A stretch of 24,824 nt of DNA. Origin: Dehalococcoidia bacterium UBA5748 (GTDB taxonomy: Bacteria > Chloroflexota > Dehalococcoidia > Dehalococcoidales > UBA5627). Under the pieces are notes generated by a model. It ran no database searches. It had not been told where the DNA came from and saw only the letters and a list, made by a program, of their open reading frames with translations. A program made the translations under genes and the position numbers. Numbering within the stretch: the first letter of the stretch is position 1; every line of letters starts with the position of its first letter. The stretch is from contig DIFM01000012.1 in the NCBI GenBank assembly GCA_002419135.1, positions 1 through 24,824 on the forward strand, written 5' to 3'. This document shows, one piece after another, positions 14,561 to 23,628 of this stretch.

Positions 14561-15835
14561 CTATAACTTTATCTCTCCCCACACCCCACCCCCGTAAAGC
14601 CTTTTAACACCGACTTCGGTTATCACATTCGTCAAATCTTTATCGCTTTCGGCATATACCTTTATATAATTGCCGGAATACCCGTTCCAAATACCATTAT
14701 CTTTCTGCTCCCAAAGTACTTCAAGCTTTTTCCCGATGAAACTGCTATGGAAGGCAGAAGCCGACTCCTCAGCCAACGACAGCATTAAATCGCTGCGTTT
14801 TTTCTTTACCTGAGGTGAGATTTGATTCGGCATGATGTTTGCCGCAGTACCGCGCCTCTTCGAATATGAAAAGACATGAATGCGGGCAAAGCCGATTTTT
14901 TTACAAAAGTCATAGCTTTCTGAAAACTCGGTATCGCTCTCTCCGGGAAAGCCGACGATAATATCGGTGGTGATTGCGGCGTCCACTGCTACAGAACGAA
15001 TCAAGGATACCGCATTATCATAGTCATCAGTAGCATAAAGCCGCCTCATTCTATTTAATACGGAATTGCTGCCGCTTTGCAAAGACAGATGGAAATGCGG
15101 ACACAGCCTTTTATCTTTCCACAGGTCGATTAAACCGGGAGTTACTTCCTGAGGTTGCAGAGAGGACAACCTGAGACGTTTAATTGATGTTTCTTTGAGT
15201 ATTATGTCAATCAATCCTTCAAGGCTCAAACCGTCATAACTGTATGAACCGATTTCAGTGCCTGTCAAAACAACTTCTTTGAACCCGCGGGAGACTTTAG
15301 CTTTAATCTCTGTTACCACCTGCTCGGGGGCAACGCTCTTCTCCCTACCGCGAACGTACGGCACGATGCAGTAAGAGCAGAAATTATTACAACCATCCTG
15401 TATACGTATGAAAGAACGCGTTCTCTGATTGGCGGAATAGTCGTCTGAGGAAATAAAACATCTGTCCTCATATACTAACCCCGCCTTTTTCAAGAGTTGC
15501 GGCAGCTTCATCTTCTCTTCGTTGCCAACAGCAATCTTAACGCTATCGATTTTCAAAAGTTCGTTTGCGGCGTGTTCGGCGTAGCAACCGGCAGCAACCA
15601 ATACGGCTTCAGGGTTGCGGCGGTGCGCCATACGTAACAGATGTCGCGCTTTGCGGTCGGCAATATGTGTAACCGTACAGGTGTTTAAGACGTAGATATC
15701 GAATTCCTCTTCCGGATTAACAATACGATAGCCGGACTTAAGAAATTTCTCTGTTAAAGCCTCAGTTTCCGCCTGATTGAGCTTACAGCCCAATGTATCG
15801 AGCGCTACCCGTATTATCTTTTCCTCTTTATTCAA
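14561..15835 (-). CDS. mtaB: tRNA t6A37 methylthiotransferase
   Basis: MtaB converts t6A37 to ms2t6A37 in tRNAs reading ANN codons. The 424-residue radical-SAM enzyme has an N-terminal UPF0004 domain with cluster ligands Cys17 (TLGCKLNQ), Cys53 (NTCTVT) and Cys84 (AGCYAEHA). The radical SAM motif CNNFCSYC has Cys149, 153 and 156, and a TRAM-like C-terminus begins near 365. TLGCKLNQAET and the NTCTVTHIADRKAR block separate it from MiaB and RimO. The start is a TTG with GGAGGT 5 nt upstream; no ATG fits. Confidence 0.93.
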   Translation of the reverse strand: MNKEEKIIRVALDTLGCKLNQAETEALTEKFLKSGYRIVNPEEEFDIYVLNTCTVTHIADRKARHLLRMAHRRNPEAVLVAAGCYAEHAANELLKIDSVKIAVGNEEKMKLPQLLKKAGLVYEDRCFISSDDYSANQRTRSFIRIQDGCNNFCSYCIVPYVRGREKSVAPEQVVTEIKAKVSRGFKEVVLTGTEIGSYSYDGLSLEGLIDIILKETSIKRLRLSSLQPQEVTPGLIDLWKDKRLCPHFHLSLQSGSNSVLNRMRRLYATDDYDNAVSLIRSVAVDAAITTDIIVGFPGESDTEFSESYDFCKKIGFARIHVFSYSKRRGTAANIMPNQISPQVKKKRSDLMLSLAEESASAFHSSFIGKKLEVLWEQKDNGIWNGYSGNYIKVYAESDKDLTNVITEVGVKRLYGGGVWGEIKL

Positions 15836-16043
15836 CCACTACCTCCGAATGCCATAAAGATTATAGCAAATGAGGCATATCCTTGCAGATAACGCTCAAA
15901 TTATGTTATAAATAGCCAGAATATTACGACTCTTAACATATGTTATATAGCAAAAGCATCACCATAACACCATCCTTGGGGTGTATCATTATAAGCTGAT
16001 GCTGAAATAAAGCAAATGTTGCGAAGAGTAGAGAGGAAACAAT

Positions 16044-17726
16044 TTGAACCATCTTCGCTGGAATCTCCTCCCGCCGGTGCCGGACGGCCATCCGGTTCAC
16101 AACTGCAGTTTTTCACCCCTACTTATACAGTTGATGTACAACCGCGGATTAACCGACCCGACACAGATAGAATCATTCACCACGGCAGATAGCAGTTTGT
16201 CGGGAGACCCGCAACTGCTGCCCGACATTCACCAGGCAATCAACAGGATTTATCAGGGATTGCTGTCGGGAGAAAAAATTGCCGTTTACGGCGACTTCGA
16301 TGTCGACGGAATTACCGGTACAGCTATATTGGTGCAGGGACTGAAAGCACTGGGGGGCAATATAACCCCCTATATCCCCCACCGTATAAGAGAAGGGCAC
16401 GGACTAAACTCGGATGCACTGGATTATTTAAGAAAAGAAGGTATGTCGCTGGTTATTACCGTAGACTGCGGTGTAACCGGTATATCGCAGGTAAAGAGGG
16501 CTAAAAGACAGGGGCTGGATATTGTAATAACAGACCATCATACCCCACTGGGAGAGCTGCCGGATGCCGTAGCCGTGGTCGACCCAAAAAGAGCGGATTC
16601 TAAATACCCGTTTAATGAATTGGCAGGCGTGGGTGTCGCTTTCAAGTTTTTAGAAGCTTTATATAACGGAATGGGCAAAGAAAAACAGATTGAAAATTAT
16701 CTTGACCTGGTGGCTCTGGGTACTGTTGCCGACATGATGCCTCTCTTAGGAGAAAACCGCTATCTGGTAAAGCAGGGATTAAAAGTATTAAACACAAACC
16801 GCCGACCCGGTATCAGGGAAATATCGACATTGGCAGGAATCGACGCCGCTAATATCGGCACCGAAGAAATATCCTGGTCGCTGGCTCCGCGGCTCAATGC
16901 TGCCGGCAGACTGCAACATGCCTTAACCAGCTATAAACTGATGGTAACGGAATCAACCGAAGAGGCACTGGAATTATCTACGGTTTTAGAAGAACAAAAC
17001 GCCGAAAGGCAAAAGATAACCGGCCGCTCGCTGGCAAAAGCCAAAGAGCAGGTACAGGCAAAAGGGATTACACCGCTTCTAATAGCCAGTGACCCCGACT
17101 ACCCGCCCGGTATTATCGGACTGGTTGCCGGCAGGCTTTCGGAAGAGTTTTACCGCCCGTCCATCGTCATCAAGGTGGGAGAAAAATCCAGCAACGGCAG
17201 TTGCCGCAGTATCCCCGAATTCAATATAATAAATGCCTTAAACGAATGCCATGAACTGATGAGTGATTTCGGCGGACATGCACGGGCAGCCGGTTTTACC
17301 ATGCCGACCAAAAATCTTTCCAAACTGGAGGAAAAGCTCAACCTGATGGCAGAGAAACAACTGGCGGGGCTCGACCTGCGCCCCAGGCTGGATATCGATG
17401 CTGAAATAAATCTCTCGCAATTGGGGGGAGATACCTATCAATCACTTCAAAGCCTGGCGCCTTTCGGGATGGGGAATCCTGTTCCCACCTTTGTAAGCCG
17501 CAGTGTCGAGGTAGTCGATTGTCAGACAATGGGCAACAACGGAGGACACTTGAGGCTGAAACTAAGGCAGAATAATGTCAACTGGGAAGCAGTGGCTTTC
17601 GGACTTGGCGAGTGCTTTAAGGATATGCACTCGCATATAGATATAGTATATAATTTAAGACTGGAACGCTGGCGCGGGGAAGAAAGGTTACGTCTGAATA
17701 TTCAGGACCTTGCTCCGTCTAAATAG
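16044..17726 (+). CDS. recJ: Single-stranded-DNA-specific exonuclease RecJ
   Basis: RecJ degrades single-stranded DNA 5' to 3' in recombination and repair. The 560-residue protein has DHH-family metal sites: DFDVDG (84-89), VDCGVTG (Asp141), TDHHTP (Asp164, His165, His166) and VVDPK (Asp180). A DHHA1 domain (about 325-440, with GGHARAAGF) and a C-terminal OB fold follow. The length is typical. The TTG start at 16044 has GAGAGGAAA upstream and gives the usual WNLLPP N-terminus. plsY starts 29 bp after its stop, so the two probably form an operon. Confidence 0.93.
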   Translation: MNHLRWNLLPPVPDGHPVHNCSFSPLLIQLMYNRGLTDPTQIESFTTADSSLSGDPQLLPDIHQAINRIYQGLLSGEKIAVYGDFDVDGITGTAILVQGLKALGGNITPYIPHRIREGHGLNSDALDYLRKEGMSLVITVDCGVTGISQVKRAKRQGLDIVITDHHTPLGELPDAVAVVDPKRADSKYPFNELAGVGVAFKFLEALYNGMGKEKQIENYLDLVALGTVADMMPLLGENRYLVKQGLKVLNTNRRPGIREISTLAGIDAANIGTEEISWSLAPRLNAAGRLQHALTSYKLMVTESTEEALELSTVLEEQNAERQKITGRSLAKAKEQVQAKGITPLLIASDPDYPPGIIGLVAGRLSEEFYRPSIVIKVGEKSSNGSCRSIPEFNIINALNECHELMSDFGGHARAAGFTMPTKNLSKLEEKLNLMAEKQLAGLDLRPRLDIDAEINLSQLGGDTYQSLQSLAPFGMGNPVPTFVSRSVEVVDCQTMGNNGGHLRLKLRQNNVNWEAVAFGLGECFKDMHSHIDIVYNLRLERWRGEERLRLNIQDLAPSK

Positions 17727-17755
17727 TACTTGGTAAATAACAATGGAGGAATAAA

Positions 17756-18391
17756 GTGACGGCTGAAATCATAATTAAAATCATCGCTGCTTTTATAGCA
17801 GCTTATTTACTAGGCTCCATCCCGTCGGCATATATCGCCGGAAGACTGACCAAGAAAATCGATATCCGCGCCGTCGGCAGCCATAATATGGGTGCCATGA
17901 ACTCATTTTACAACCTCGGCAAGGGTGTCGGTATCATGGTGCTGGCAGCGGACGTATTAAAGGGTGTTGCCGCTGTTGCACTTGCTGACCTTTTACTGAA
18001 TATTCCCAACCTGTATATGTTCATTTGCGGTTTCATAGTGGTACTGGGTCATAACTACCCGGTCTGGTTAAAATTCAAGGGTGGAAAGGGGGGAGCCACT
18101 GCCATCGGCGCCATGATTTATTTCATCCCCTGGGGCATCCCTATCGGACTGGCTGTATTTGGCATAATGCTTCTTATTACCAAGTTCCCCACCCTCAGCT
18201 ACGGCATTGCTATGGCGATCTTACCGTTCGTAGCCTGGCTGGTATATGACCGCCCCGATTATATCCTCTACACAGCGCTATTGATACTGGTTCCCTTCCT
18301 GAGCTACATCCCCAGAATCAAGGAGATGAAATCCAAAGGTGGAAGCTGGAAACGGGTAGTAAAACGCAAAAACCTGAAAGATAGATTTTAG
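17756..18391 (+). CDS. plsY: Glycerol-3-phosphate acyltransferase PlsY
   Basis: PlsY moves an acyl group from acyl-phosphate to glycerol-3-phosphate in the membrane, the first step of phospholipid synthesis. The 211-residue protein has several membrane helices and the family motifs LLGSIPSAYIAGR (18-30), GSHNMGAMNSF (41-51, usually GSGN-GATN) and GHNYPVWLKFKGGKG. The GTG start at 17756 follows TGGAGGA. The tail is basic (KRVVKRKNLKDRF). The shared terminator at 18411-18441 follows 20 bp later. Confidence 0.93.
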   Translation: MTAEIIIKIIAAFIAAYLLGSIPSAYIAGRLTKKIDIRAVGSHNMGAMNSFYNLGKGVGIMVLAADVLKGVAAVALADLLLNIPNLYMFICGFIVVLGHNYPVWLKFKGGKGGATAIGAMIYFIPWGIPIGLAVFGIMLLITKFPTLSYGIAMAILPFVAWLVYDRPDYILYTALLILVPFLSYIPRIKEMKSKGGSWKRVVKRKNLKDRF

Positions 18392-18410
18392 CTGCGAAAT
18401 CGATGAAGAC

Positions 18411-18441
18411 AAAAAGGAGCGGAATAATCCGCTCCTTTTTT
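18411..18441. terminator. Bidirectional intrinsic terminator
   Basis: AGGAGCGGA and TCCGCTCCT form a perfect stem around ATAA, flanked by A5 on the left and T6 on the right. It serves plsY (+) and the convergent methyltransferase gene (-). Confidence 0.9.
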
Positions 18442-18458
18442 GTTTTTTACTTTCTCGG

Positions 18459-19172
18459 CTACTTCTTTTTGGCTATTATTTGAACAAAGTTCATATATTT
18501 ACCGGCGCCCGCTTCCATCGCCGGACGGTCTCTGACGGCATATTCGTTATCGCATGCCAGCCAGTCGTTCCATAATTCATCCAAATCCGGCATTTCGCTG
18601 ACAGATTCGATTTCGATTTTCTGCGACTTACTTAAAAGTTCCCTCCCCCAATCACACGAATGAAAAGTGGATAAATCCTCTACCGTCCAGGAATAAGACA
18701 TTTCAACAGGCAGTACACCATTCAATTCTTTCTTCACCCCCGGAACTGCAATAGCGATAATGCCGCCGCTTTTAACCGGCTGTGCCAGTTTTTCATCCAT
18801 ATAGCTTTCGGTCTCGCCGAAGTACTCGTAGGCATCCACACCGATTACGGCATCGAAGTATTCATCGGCATAAGGCATATCATTGGCATCGCCATATATG
18901 GGAATAATCAGGTTATCTAGATCGAACGATTTGAAGCGCCGGTAGTTTTCGGTAGCGCCGACCCATAAATCATGCACAAACACCCCAGCACCATATTCTT
19001 TTGCCAGGGAAATAGATGTGAGCCCCTTACCGCAACCCAGGTCGAGCACTCTCATTCCGGGCGTCAAGATGAAGCCTGCCGTTAATTGTTCGGCGATTTT
19101 CATGGCGTTCGGTCCCATCATGTTATCCAGAAGGAACTGGTTATCGTATTTAGCTGTCTTTATATATTTCAA
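18459..19172 (-). CDS. Class I SAM-dependent methyltransferase
   Basis: The 237-residue protein has methyltransferase motif I VLDLGCGKG (42-50), an acidic motif II region (VHDLW), GDANDMPYADEYFDAVIGVDAYEY (motifs III-IV) and GGIIAIAVPG. The target is unknown; nothing in the context indicates a substrate. The TTG start at 19172 follows CAGGAG with 6 nt spacing. It is preceded by about 217 bp of non-coding DNA and has no obvious operon partner. Confidence 0.8.
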   Translation of the reverse strand: MKYIKTAKYDNQFLLDNMMGPNAMKIAEQLTAGFILTPGMRVLDLGCGKGLTSISLAKEYGAGVFVHDLWVGATENYRRFKSFDLDNLIIPIYGDANDMPYADEYFDAVIGVDAYEYFGETESYMDEKLAQPVKSGGIIAIAVPGVKKELNGVLPVEMSYSWTVEDLSTFHSCDWGRELLSKSQKIEIESVSEMPDLDELWNDWLACDNEYAVRDRPAMEAGAGKYMNFVQIIAKKK

Positions 19173-19341
19173 AGTAAACTCCTGTTAATATAAATATTAG
19201 AATAAGCATAAATATCCGCCGACTTTACAGCCGTGGAATTAAATCATGCAATACAAACCGATATTGTAATACTGTTATATTTTATTTATCAGGGTCTACC
19301 TTACAAGCTCCAAAAATCCCTCCCGGTAATTATTGATACAA

Positions 19342-19362
19342 AAGCCGGCATACCGCCGGCTT
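19342..19362 (-). terminator. Terminator of the lgt-ppa unit
   Basis: AAGCCGGC and GCCGGCTT pair perfectly around ATACC, and on the minus strand a short T run follows. It lies about 30 bp after the ppa stop. Confidence 0.7.
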
Positions 19363-19390
19363 CATGCTGTTTTACAAGCGACTGCCGGAA

Positions 19391-19930
19391 CTAAACGGCT
19401 TCCGCCTGCCTGTAGCGTTCCTGAGCTTCTTTTATAATTCTCATGGTTTCCCCTAAATCCTTGTTCCAGCCCTCGACGCCCGTTTTCTTCTTTTCCAGGT
19501 CTTTGTAGATAGTAAAGAAGTGTTCGATTTCTATTAATAGATGCGGTGGTACGTCGTCCAGAGTTTGCAGATAATTCCACATCGGGTCTGCTACCGGCAC
19601 ACACAGTATTTTTTCATCGGGACCTTTTTCATCACGCATTTTGAATAACCCGATCGGTTTTACATCTACCAAACAACCCGGAAATGTCGGCTCACCCACC
19701 AGAACCAGCGCATCCAGAGGGTCGCCGTCAAGAGCCAGGGTTTCCGGGAAATAACCGTAGTCACTGGGATAATGTACCGATGAGAATAACATACGGTCCA
19801 GTTTTATCAGACGCCTTTTCTTATCGAATTCGTATTTATTACGGCTGCCCTTCGGTATCTCAATCAAGACTTCAAATACTAATTCTTCTTTTTCGTTATC
19901 AGTTTCCAACTTCCTCTTCTTCCTTTTCAA
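19391..19930 (-). CDS. ppa: Inorganic pyrophosphatase (family I)
   Basis: This enzyme hydrolyses pyrophosphate and so drives biosynthetic reactions. The protein has the family I core: EIPKGSRNKYEFD (24-36), HYPSDYGYFPETLALDGDPLDALVL with the metal-binding DGDPLD (68-73), and a C-terminal helix (EGWNKDLGETMRIIKEA). The start is uncertain. TTG at 19930 gives 179 residues and a very basic N-terminus overlapping lgt by 32 bp. TTG at 19909 gives 172 residues with an AGAGGAAG site just before it. Either way it is coupled to lgt. Confidence 0.92.
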   Translation of the reverse strand: MKRKKRKLETDNEKEELVFEVLIEIPKGSRNKYEFDKKRRLIKLDRMLFSSVHYPSDYGYFPETLALDGDPLDALVLVGEPTFPGCLVDVKPIGLFKMRDEKGPDEKILCVPVADPMWNYLQTLDDVPPHLLIEIEHFFTIYKDLEKKKTGVEGWNKDLGETMRIIKEAQERYRQAEAV

Positions 19931-20708
19931 CTATATCGGTTTTCTTAACAAAGCTTACCTTATTTTTCACTGCCAATGCAATGATAACTATCAGGATAAC
20001 TATAGCTATTACCTGCGCCTGGTGCAAACCGAACAGGAATGGTGTTCCTTCCCGAATAAAATCGATAAAAAAGCGCCATATAGCGTACCCGGCAAAATAT
20101 ACCATTGCCAGGGAGCCGTCCGGCTTCAATCTGCCGCGCAGCTTATAAAGTATGATAAACAGGGTTACCATAAATATAATTTCATAAACCTGTGTCGGAT
20201 GAACTACACCCGCACCGTATCCATAGCTGTTGGGATTGGTATATTCGATTCCCCAGGAAACAGTAGTATGGTCGCCGTAACAGCAACCGTTTAATGTACA
20301 TCCCACACGACCGATAGCCTGCCCGATAGCAATACCGGGAGCGACAACATCCAGCAAATGCCCGAAATTAAGCTTGCTGTACCGGCTGTAAATCCAGATG
20401 CCCAAAAGGGCGCCAAGAATCCCTCCGTAAATAGATAACCCGTCACCACCTATAATTTGGCCAAGATTTTGGCTGTAATATTCCCAGCGGTCAATAACAT
20501 GCACCAGACGGGCGCCGATTATGCCGGAAGGTATGCCGACAATAGCCCCCATCAATAAATTATCGTAAGATATACGTGCTCCTTTTTTTATTTCGTAAGA
20601 AGCCCAAAATACGACAAACATTATACCGAGGGCTACTGCCAAGCCATACCAAGCAAAATGGAAAGGTCCTATAGAAAATATTGTTGGGTCAACACCTATT
20701 TTTATCAT
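19899..20708 (-). CDS. lgt: Prolipoprotein diacylglyceryl transferase
   Basis: Lgt attaches diacylglycerol from phosphatidylglycerol to the cysteine of lipoprotein precursors at the membrane. The 269-residue protein has about seven hydrophobic helices, the Lgt signature GRVGCTLNGCCYG (133-145, with Arg134), an early FAWYGLAVALG segment, GARLVHV, and a late HPTQVYE. Its C-terminus is acidic (VEKEEEEVGN). The ATG at 20708 has GGAGGG upstream. ppa overlaps its 3' end. Confidence 0.93.
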   Translation of the reverse strand: MIKIGVDPTIFSIGPFHFAWYGLAVALGIMFVVFWASYEIKKGARISYDNLLMGAIVGIPSGIIGARLVHVIDRWEYYSQNLGQIIGGDGLSIYGGILGALLGIWIYSRYSKLNFGHLLDVVAPGIAIGQAIGRVGCTLNGCCYGDHTTVSWGIEYTNPNSYGYGAGVVHPTQVYEIIFMVTLFIILYKLRGRLKPDGSLAMVYFAGYAIWRFFIDFIREGTPFLFGLHQAQVIAIVILIVIIALAVKNKVSFVKKTDIVEKEEEEVGN

Positions 20709-20740
20709 TTGCCCTCCGTTAAATACAAGCGATTCATATA

Positions 20741-23020
20741 TTATAGCAAATCTGTCAGAATATGCAGAGCCGCTCTTTTATCGAGCGGATTATTATTATT
20801 GCCGCATTTGGGGGACTGAATACAGCTCGGGCATCCGTCCATACAGGGGCAGGCATTAACGGCATCAAGGGTAGCCTGCCACAAATCGACAATCATCTCA
20901 TACCCCTTTTCCGCGATGCCCACTCCGCCCGGATAAGCATCATAAATAAACACCTGCGCCCTGCCGGTATCGGAATGATAAGCAGTGGAAACCCCGCCGA
21001 TATCGTTGCGGTCGCACATGGCAAAGAGCGGCAGGATAGCTATGGCGGCATGCTCGACAGCGTGCAATCCGCCGGCACTATCGAGCCCCGCTTTTTCGAG
21101 CGACTTTAATTCCGCATCCGTTATGTCAAACCAGAGCGCCACCGTGCACAGCCGCTGCGGCGGCAGGTTGAGCGGCTCTTCCCCCAGTATTTCCTCTGTG
21201 TATTGCGCCTTCTTCTTAAAACCGGTTACCACAGTAATTACCTCTACTTCCCCCAGGCAGACCTGTGTCTTTCCGCACTGTTTCTCTTTCAGTTTCTTTA
21301 AAACCGTCAAATCCGTCAGCTCTTTGGTAACAGTATAGTAATTTGTTTTTGCCGGCTCGCACCTGGCGATACGCGCTGTCATATCAAGTGAAGTTACCAG
21401 ATAAGAGTCTCCCTGATGGAGGTAAATTGCACCGGGATGCACCTGCATAATGGCAAAACCGGCTTCCACGGTTTCCAGTACCGAGTTGGTAGAGGAATCG
21501 ATTAAGGCGAAGTTATCCGCGGAAGCGGAACGGATATTAACCTGCTGCGAGGGATAGTTTACAGATGGCGACGGATACCAGCGGCCGTGTCTTTGCCTGA
21601 TTAAACCATCCTGTTCCAGCTCCGAAAGGCCTTTTGTAAAATCGGCGCCGAAATAATATTTATCATTTTGGCCCGGTGGCAATTCCCATGCGGCGCACAA
21701 CAGGTGCTCATTTAATATATAGGGATTTTGAGGATTTATGAGCGCATTTTCAAAGCTCTTTTTAAAAAAAGTATCGGGATTTCTCATAAAATACTGGTCG
21801 AGCGGATTATCCATAGCCACCAGAAAACTGAGTGAAAGTTCGCCGCCCCTGCCACTCCTCCCGGCCTGCTGCCAGGTGCTGGCGACAGTTCCCGGATAAC
21901 CGTTAAGCACCGTGGCATCGAGGTCGCCGATATCTATCCCCAGTTCCAGAGCACTGGTAGCCACCACCCCCATGAGCTGACCGTTTAATAACTGCTGCTC
22001 GATTTGACGCCTTTGCTCCGCCAGATAACCGGCGCGGTATGGTTTGATTCGTTTGGCATGCGCCGGGCTTAATTCCTCCAGCTTCTGCTTGGAAAATTTA
22101 TATATCAATTCCGTCAACCTGCGTGTTCTGGTAAAAGCCAGCGTGCGAATATTATGCCTCACAAGTTCGGTGAAGAGACTTGTTGCTTCACTGTTGCTGC
22201 TGTGTCTGGTTCCCCTTACAACATCGGTTACCGGAGGGTTCCAGAACACAAAATCCTTTGCCCCATGCGGCGAACCGTCTTCGTTTACTACTTCGAAAGG
22301 CAGACCGACCAGCTTCTCGGCATGTTCACAGGGGTTATCTATGGTAGCAGAACAGCAGATGAATTGCGGATTGGCATCATATTTATTGCAAATACGCCTC
22401 AACCTTCGCAGAACAAGTGCCACATGCGAACCAAAAACACCGCGATAGCTGTGCGCTTCATCTATTACAACAAATTTCAGATTATGCAGAAATTTCACCC
22501 AGTCATTGTGATTGGGAAGAATACCGACGTGCAGCATATCCGGATTGGTTAACACAATTCTGGCTTGTTTTTTGATTTCACCCCGCTCGGTTTGCGGCGT
22601 ATCACCATCGAAGGTAACAACCTGTTCCTTGCCGATAAACTGAGGGCTGAACAGGTAATGCAATTTGCCCAACTGGTCCTGTGCCAGCGCTTTGGTGGGA
22701 AAGAGGTATAAGGCTCGACCGGCAGGATTTGAAATGATTTCTTCGATGACGGGAATGTTATAGCACAGACTCTTGCCGCTGGCGCTGGATGTTGCCACCA
22801 TAACGTTTTCTCCGCCTCTGGCGATATCGATAGCTTGCGCCTGATGCAGATAGAGCGGATAAATACGTTTTTTACGAAGTACTGCTCCTACATCGTGATT
22901 CAATGGCTGTTTCGTTTCAGAATAAATTGCTTCGCGCGGCGGAATATTCTCCAGGTGCGCTATCTGCCCTTCGTAATAAGCCTGTGATGTGATGTATTTT
23001 ATAAATGACGCGGTATTCAT
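20741..23020 (-). CDS. DEAD/DEAH helicase with DUF1998 zinc domain (MrfA/YprA-like)
   Basis: The 759-residue SF2 helicase has motif I TSSASGKS (77-84), DEAH (187-190), CCSATI, and motifs V-VI ATSALELGIDIGDLD and QQAGRSGRGG. The C-terminal DUF1998 region contains HAVEHAAIAILPLFAMCDRNDIGG, YDAYPGGVGI and a cysteine cluster (724, 726, 730, 733, 739). This architecture matches MrfA of Bacillus, a 3'-5' helicase in mitomycin-lesion repair; a repair role here is inferred. The ATG follows the DUF503 stop by 2 nt, indicating coupled translation. Confidence 0.9.
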   Translation of the reverse strand: MNTASFIKYITSQAYYEGQIAHLENIPPREAIYSETKQPLNHDVGAVLRKKRIYPLYLHQAQAIDIARGGENVMVATSSASGKSLCYNIPVIEEIISNPAGRALYLFPTKALAQDQLGKLHYLFSPQFIGKEQVVTFDGDTPQTERGEIKKQARIVLTNPDMLHVGILPNHNDWVKFLHNLKFVVIDEAHSYRGVFGSHVALVLRRLRRICNKYDANPQFICCSATIDNPCEHAEKLVGLPFEVVNEDGSPHGAKDFVFWNPPVTDVVRGTRHSSNSEATSLFTELVRHNIRTLAFTRTRRLTELIYKFSKQKLEELSPAHAKRIKPYRAGYLAEQRRQIEQQLLNGQLMGVVATSALELGIDIGDLDATVLNGYPGTVASTWQQAGRSGRGGELSLSFLVAMDNPLDQYFMRNPDTFFKKSFENALINPQNPYILNEHLLCAAWELPPGQNDKYYFGADFTKGLSELEQDGLIRQRHGRWYPSPSVNYPSQQVNIRSASADNFALIDSSTNSVLETVEAGFAIMQVHPGAIYLHQGDSYLVTSLDMTARIARCEPAKTNYYTVTKELTDLTVLKKLKEKQCGKTQVCLGEVEVITVVTGFKKKAQYTEEILGEEPLNLPPQRLCTVALWFDITDAELKSLEKAGLDSAGGLHAVEHAAIAILPLFAMCDRNDIGGVSTAYHSDTGRAQVFIYDAYPGGVGIAEKGYEMIVDLWQATLDAVNACPCMDGCPSCIQSPKCGNNNNPLDKRAALHILTDLL

Positions 23021-23022
23021 AG

Positions 23023-23313
23023 TTAGAATGGTATGACTTCAACTTCCCGGTTGATAATCTCGACTTCGAAACGCCCGCTGCCTATAAAGTTGATGATGCT
23101 CGTAATGACTTCATCTGTATATTTTGAATCGTTACTTATAAAACATATTCCCAGCGTGGCGATTTGCCAGAGGTCGTTATCTTCCACCTCGGCAATCGAG
23201 ACATTGTACTTGTTTTTAATCAGCGCAATAATCGGCTTGATTACCTGCCGCTTGCCCTTTAACGACATTCCCTCAGCCAGTTTGAGCTTTAATTTACATA
23301 CACCGACGTTCAT
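23023..23313 (-). CDS. DUF503 family protein
   Basis: The 96-residue protein starts MNVGVCKLKLKLAEGMSLKGKRQVIKPI, the usual DUF503 N-terminus, with NVSIAEVEDNDLWQIATLG in the middle. An in-frame start at 23373 would add 20 residues with no family support, so I chose the ATG at 23313, although its ribosome site is weak. The function is unknown. Close coupling with the helicase gene suggests a shared role. Confidence 0.85.
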   Translation of the reverse strand: MNVGVCKLKLKLAEGMSLKGKRQVIKPIIALIKNKYNVSIAEVEDNDLWQIATLGICFISNDSKYTDEVITSIINFIGSGRFEVEIINREVEVIPF

Positions 23314-23550
23314 ATAGCACCCAAAAACAACTTCATTAGTATTGCCCCAAATATAGGTTATCCGATGCGCCAAGTCAAGGCGATTTATATCCGGAATGGG
23401 AGACCTGCTTTCGCGCTATGCATACGACCGGGATGTTCAGGATTTAATCAGGCGATATCGTAATTTGTCTGCCTAGCTTAATCGAATTTCCCTTATGGTG
23501 ATTATACGCAATTAAGGCCGAATAAAGACATGTAAAAAATCCCTCTCAAA

Positions 23551-23580
23551 TTGACATAGTTCTTAAGCCAACCCTATAAT
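23551..23580 (+). promoter_or_regulatory. ilvC promoter
   Basis: TTGACA (23551-23556), 18 nt, TATAAT (23575-23580). Start near 23587, about 40 nt before ilvC. No attenuator-like hairpin is seen in this short leader. Confidence 0.8.
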
Positions 23581-23628
23581 TATATTAGTTATTTTGTATA
23601 TATTTTTAGAACAAGGAGAAAGAGGAAA

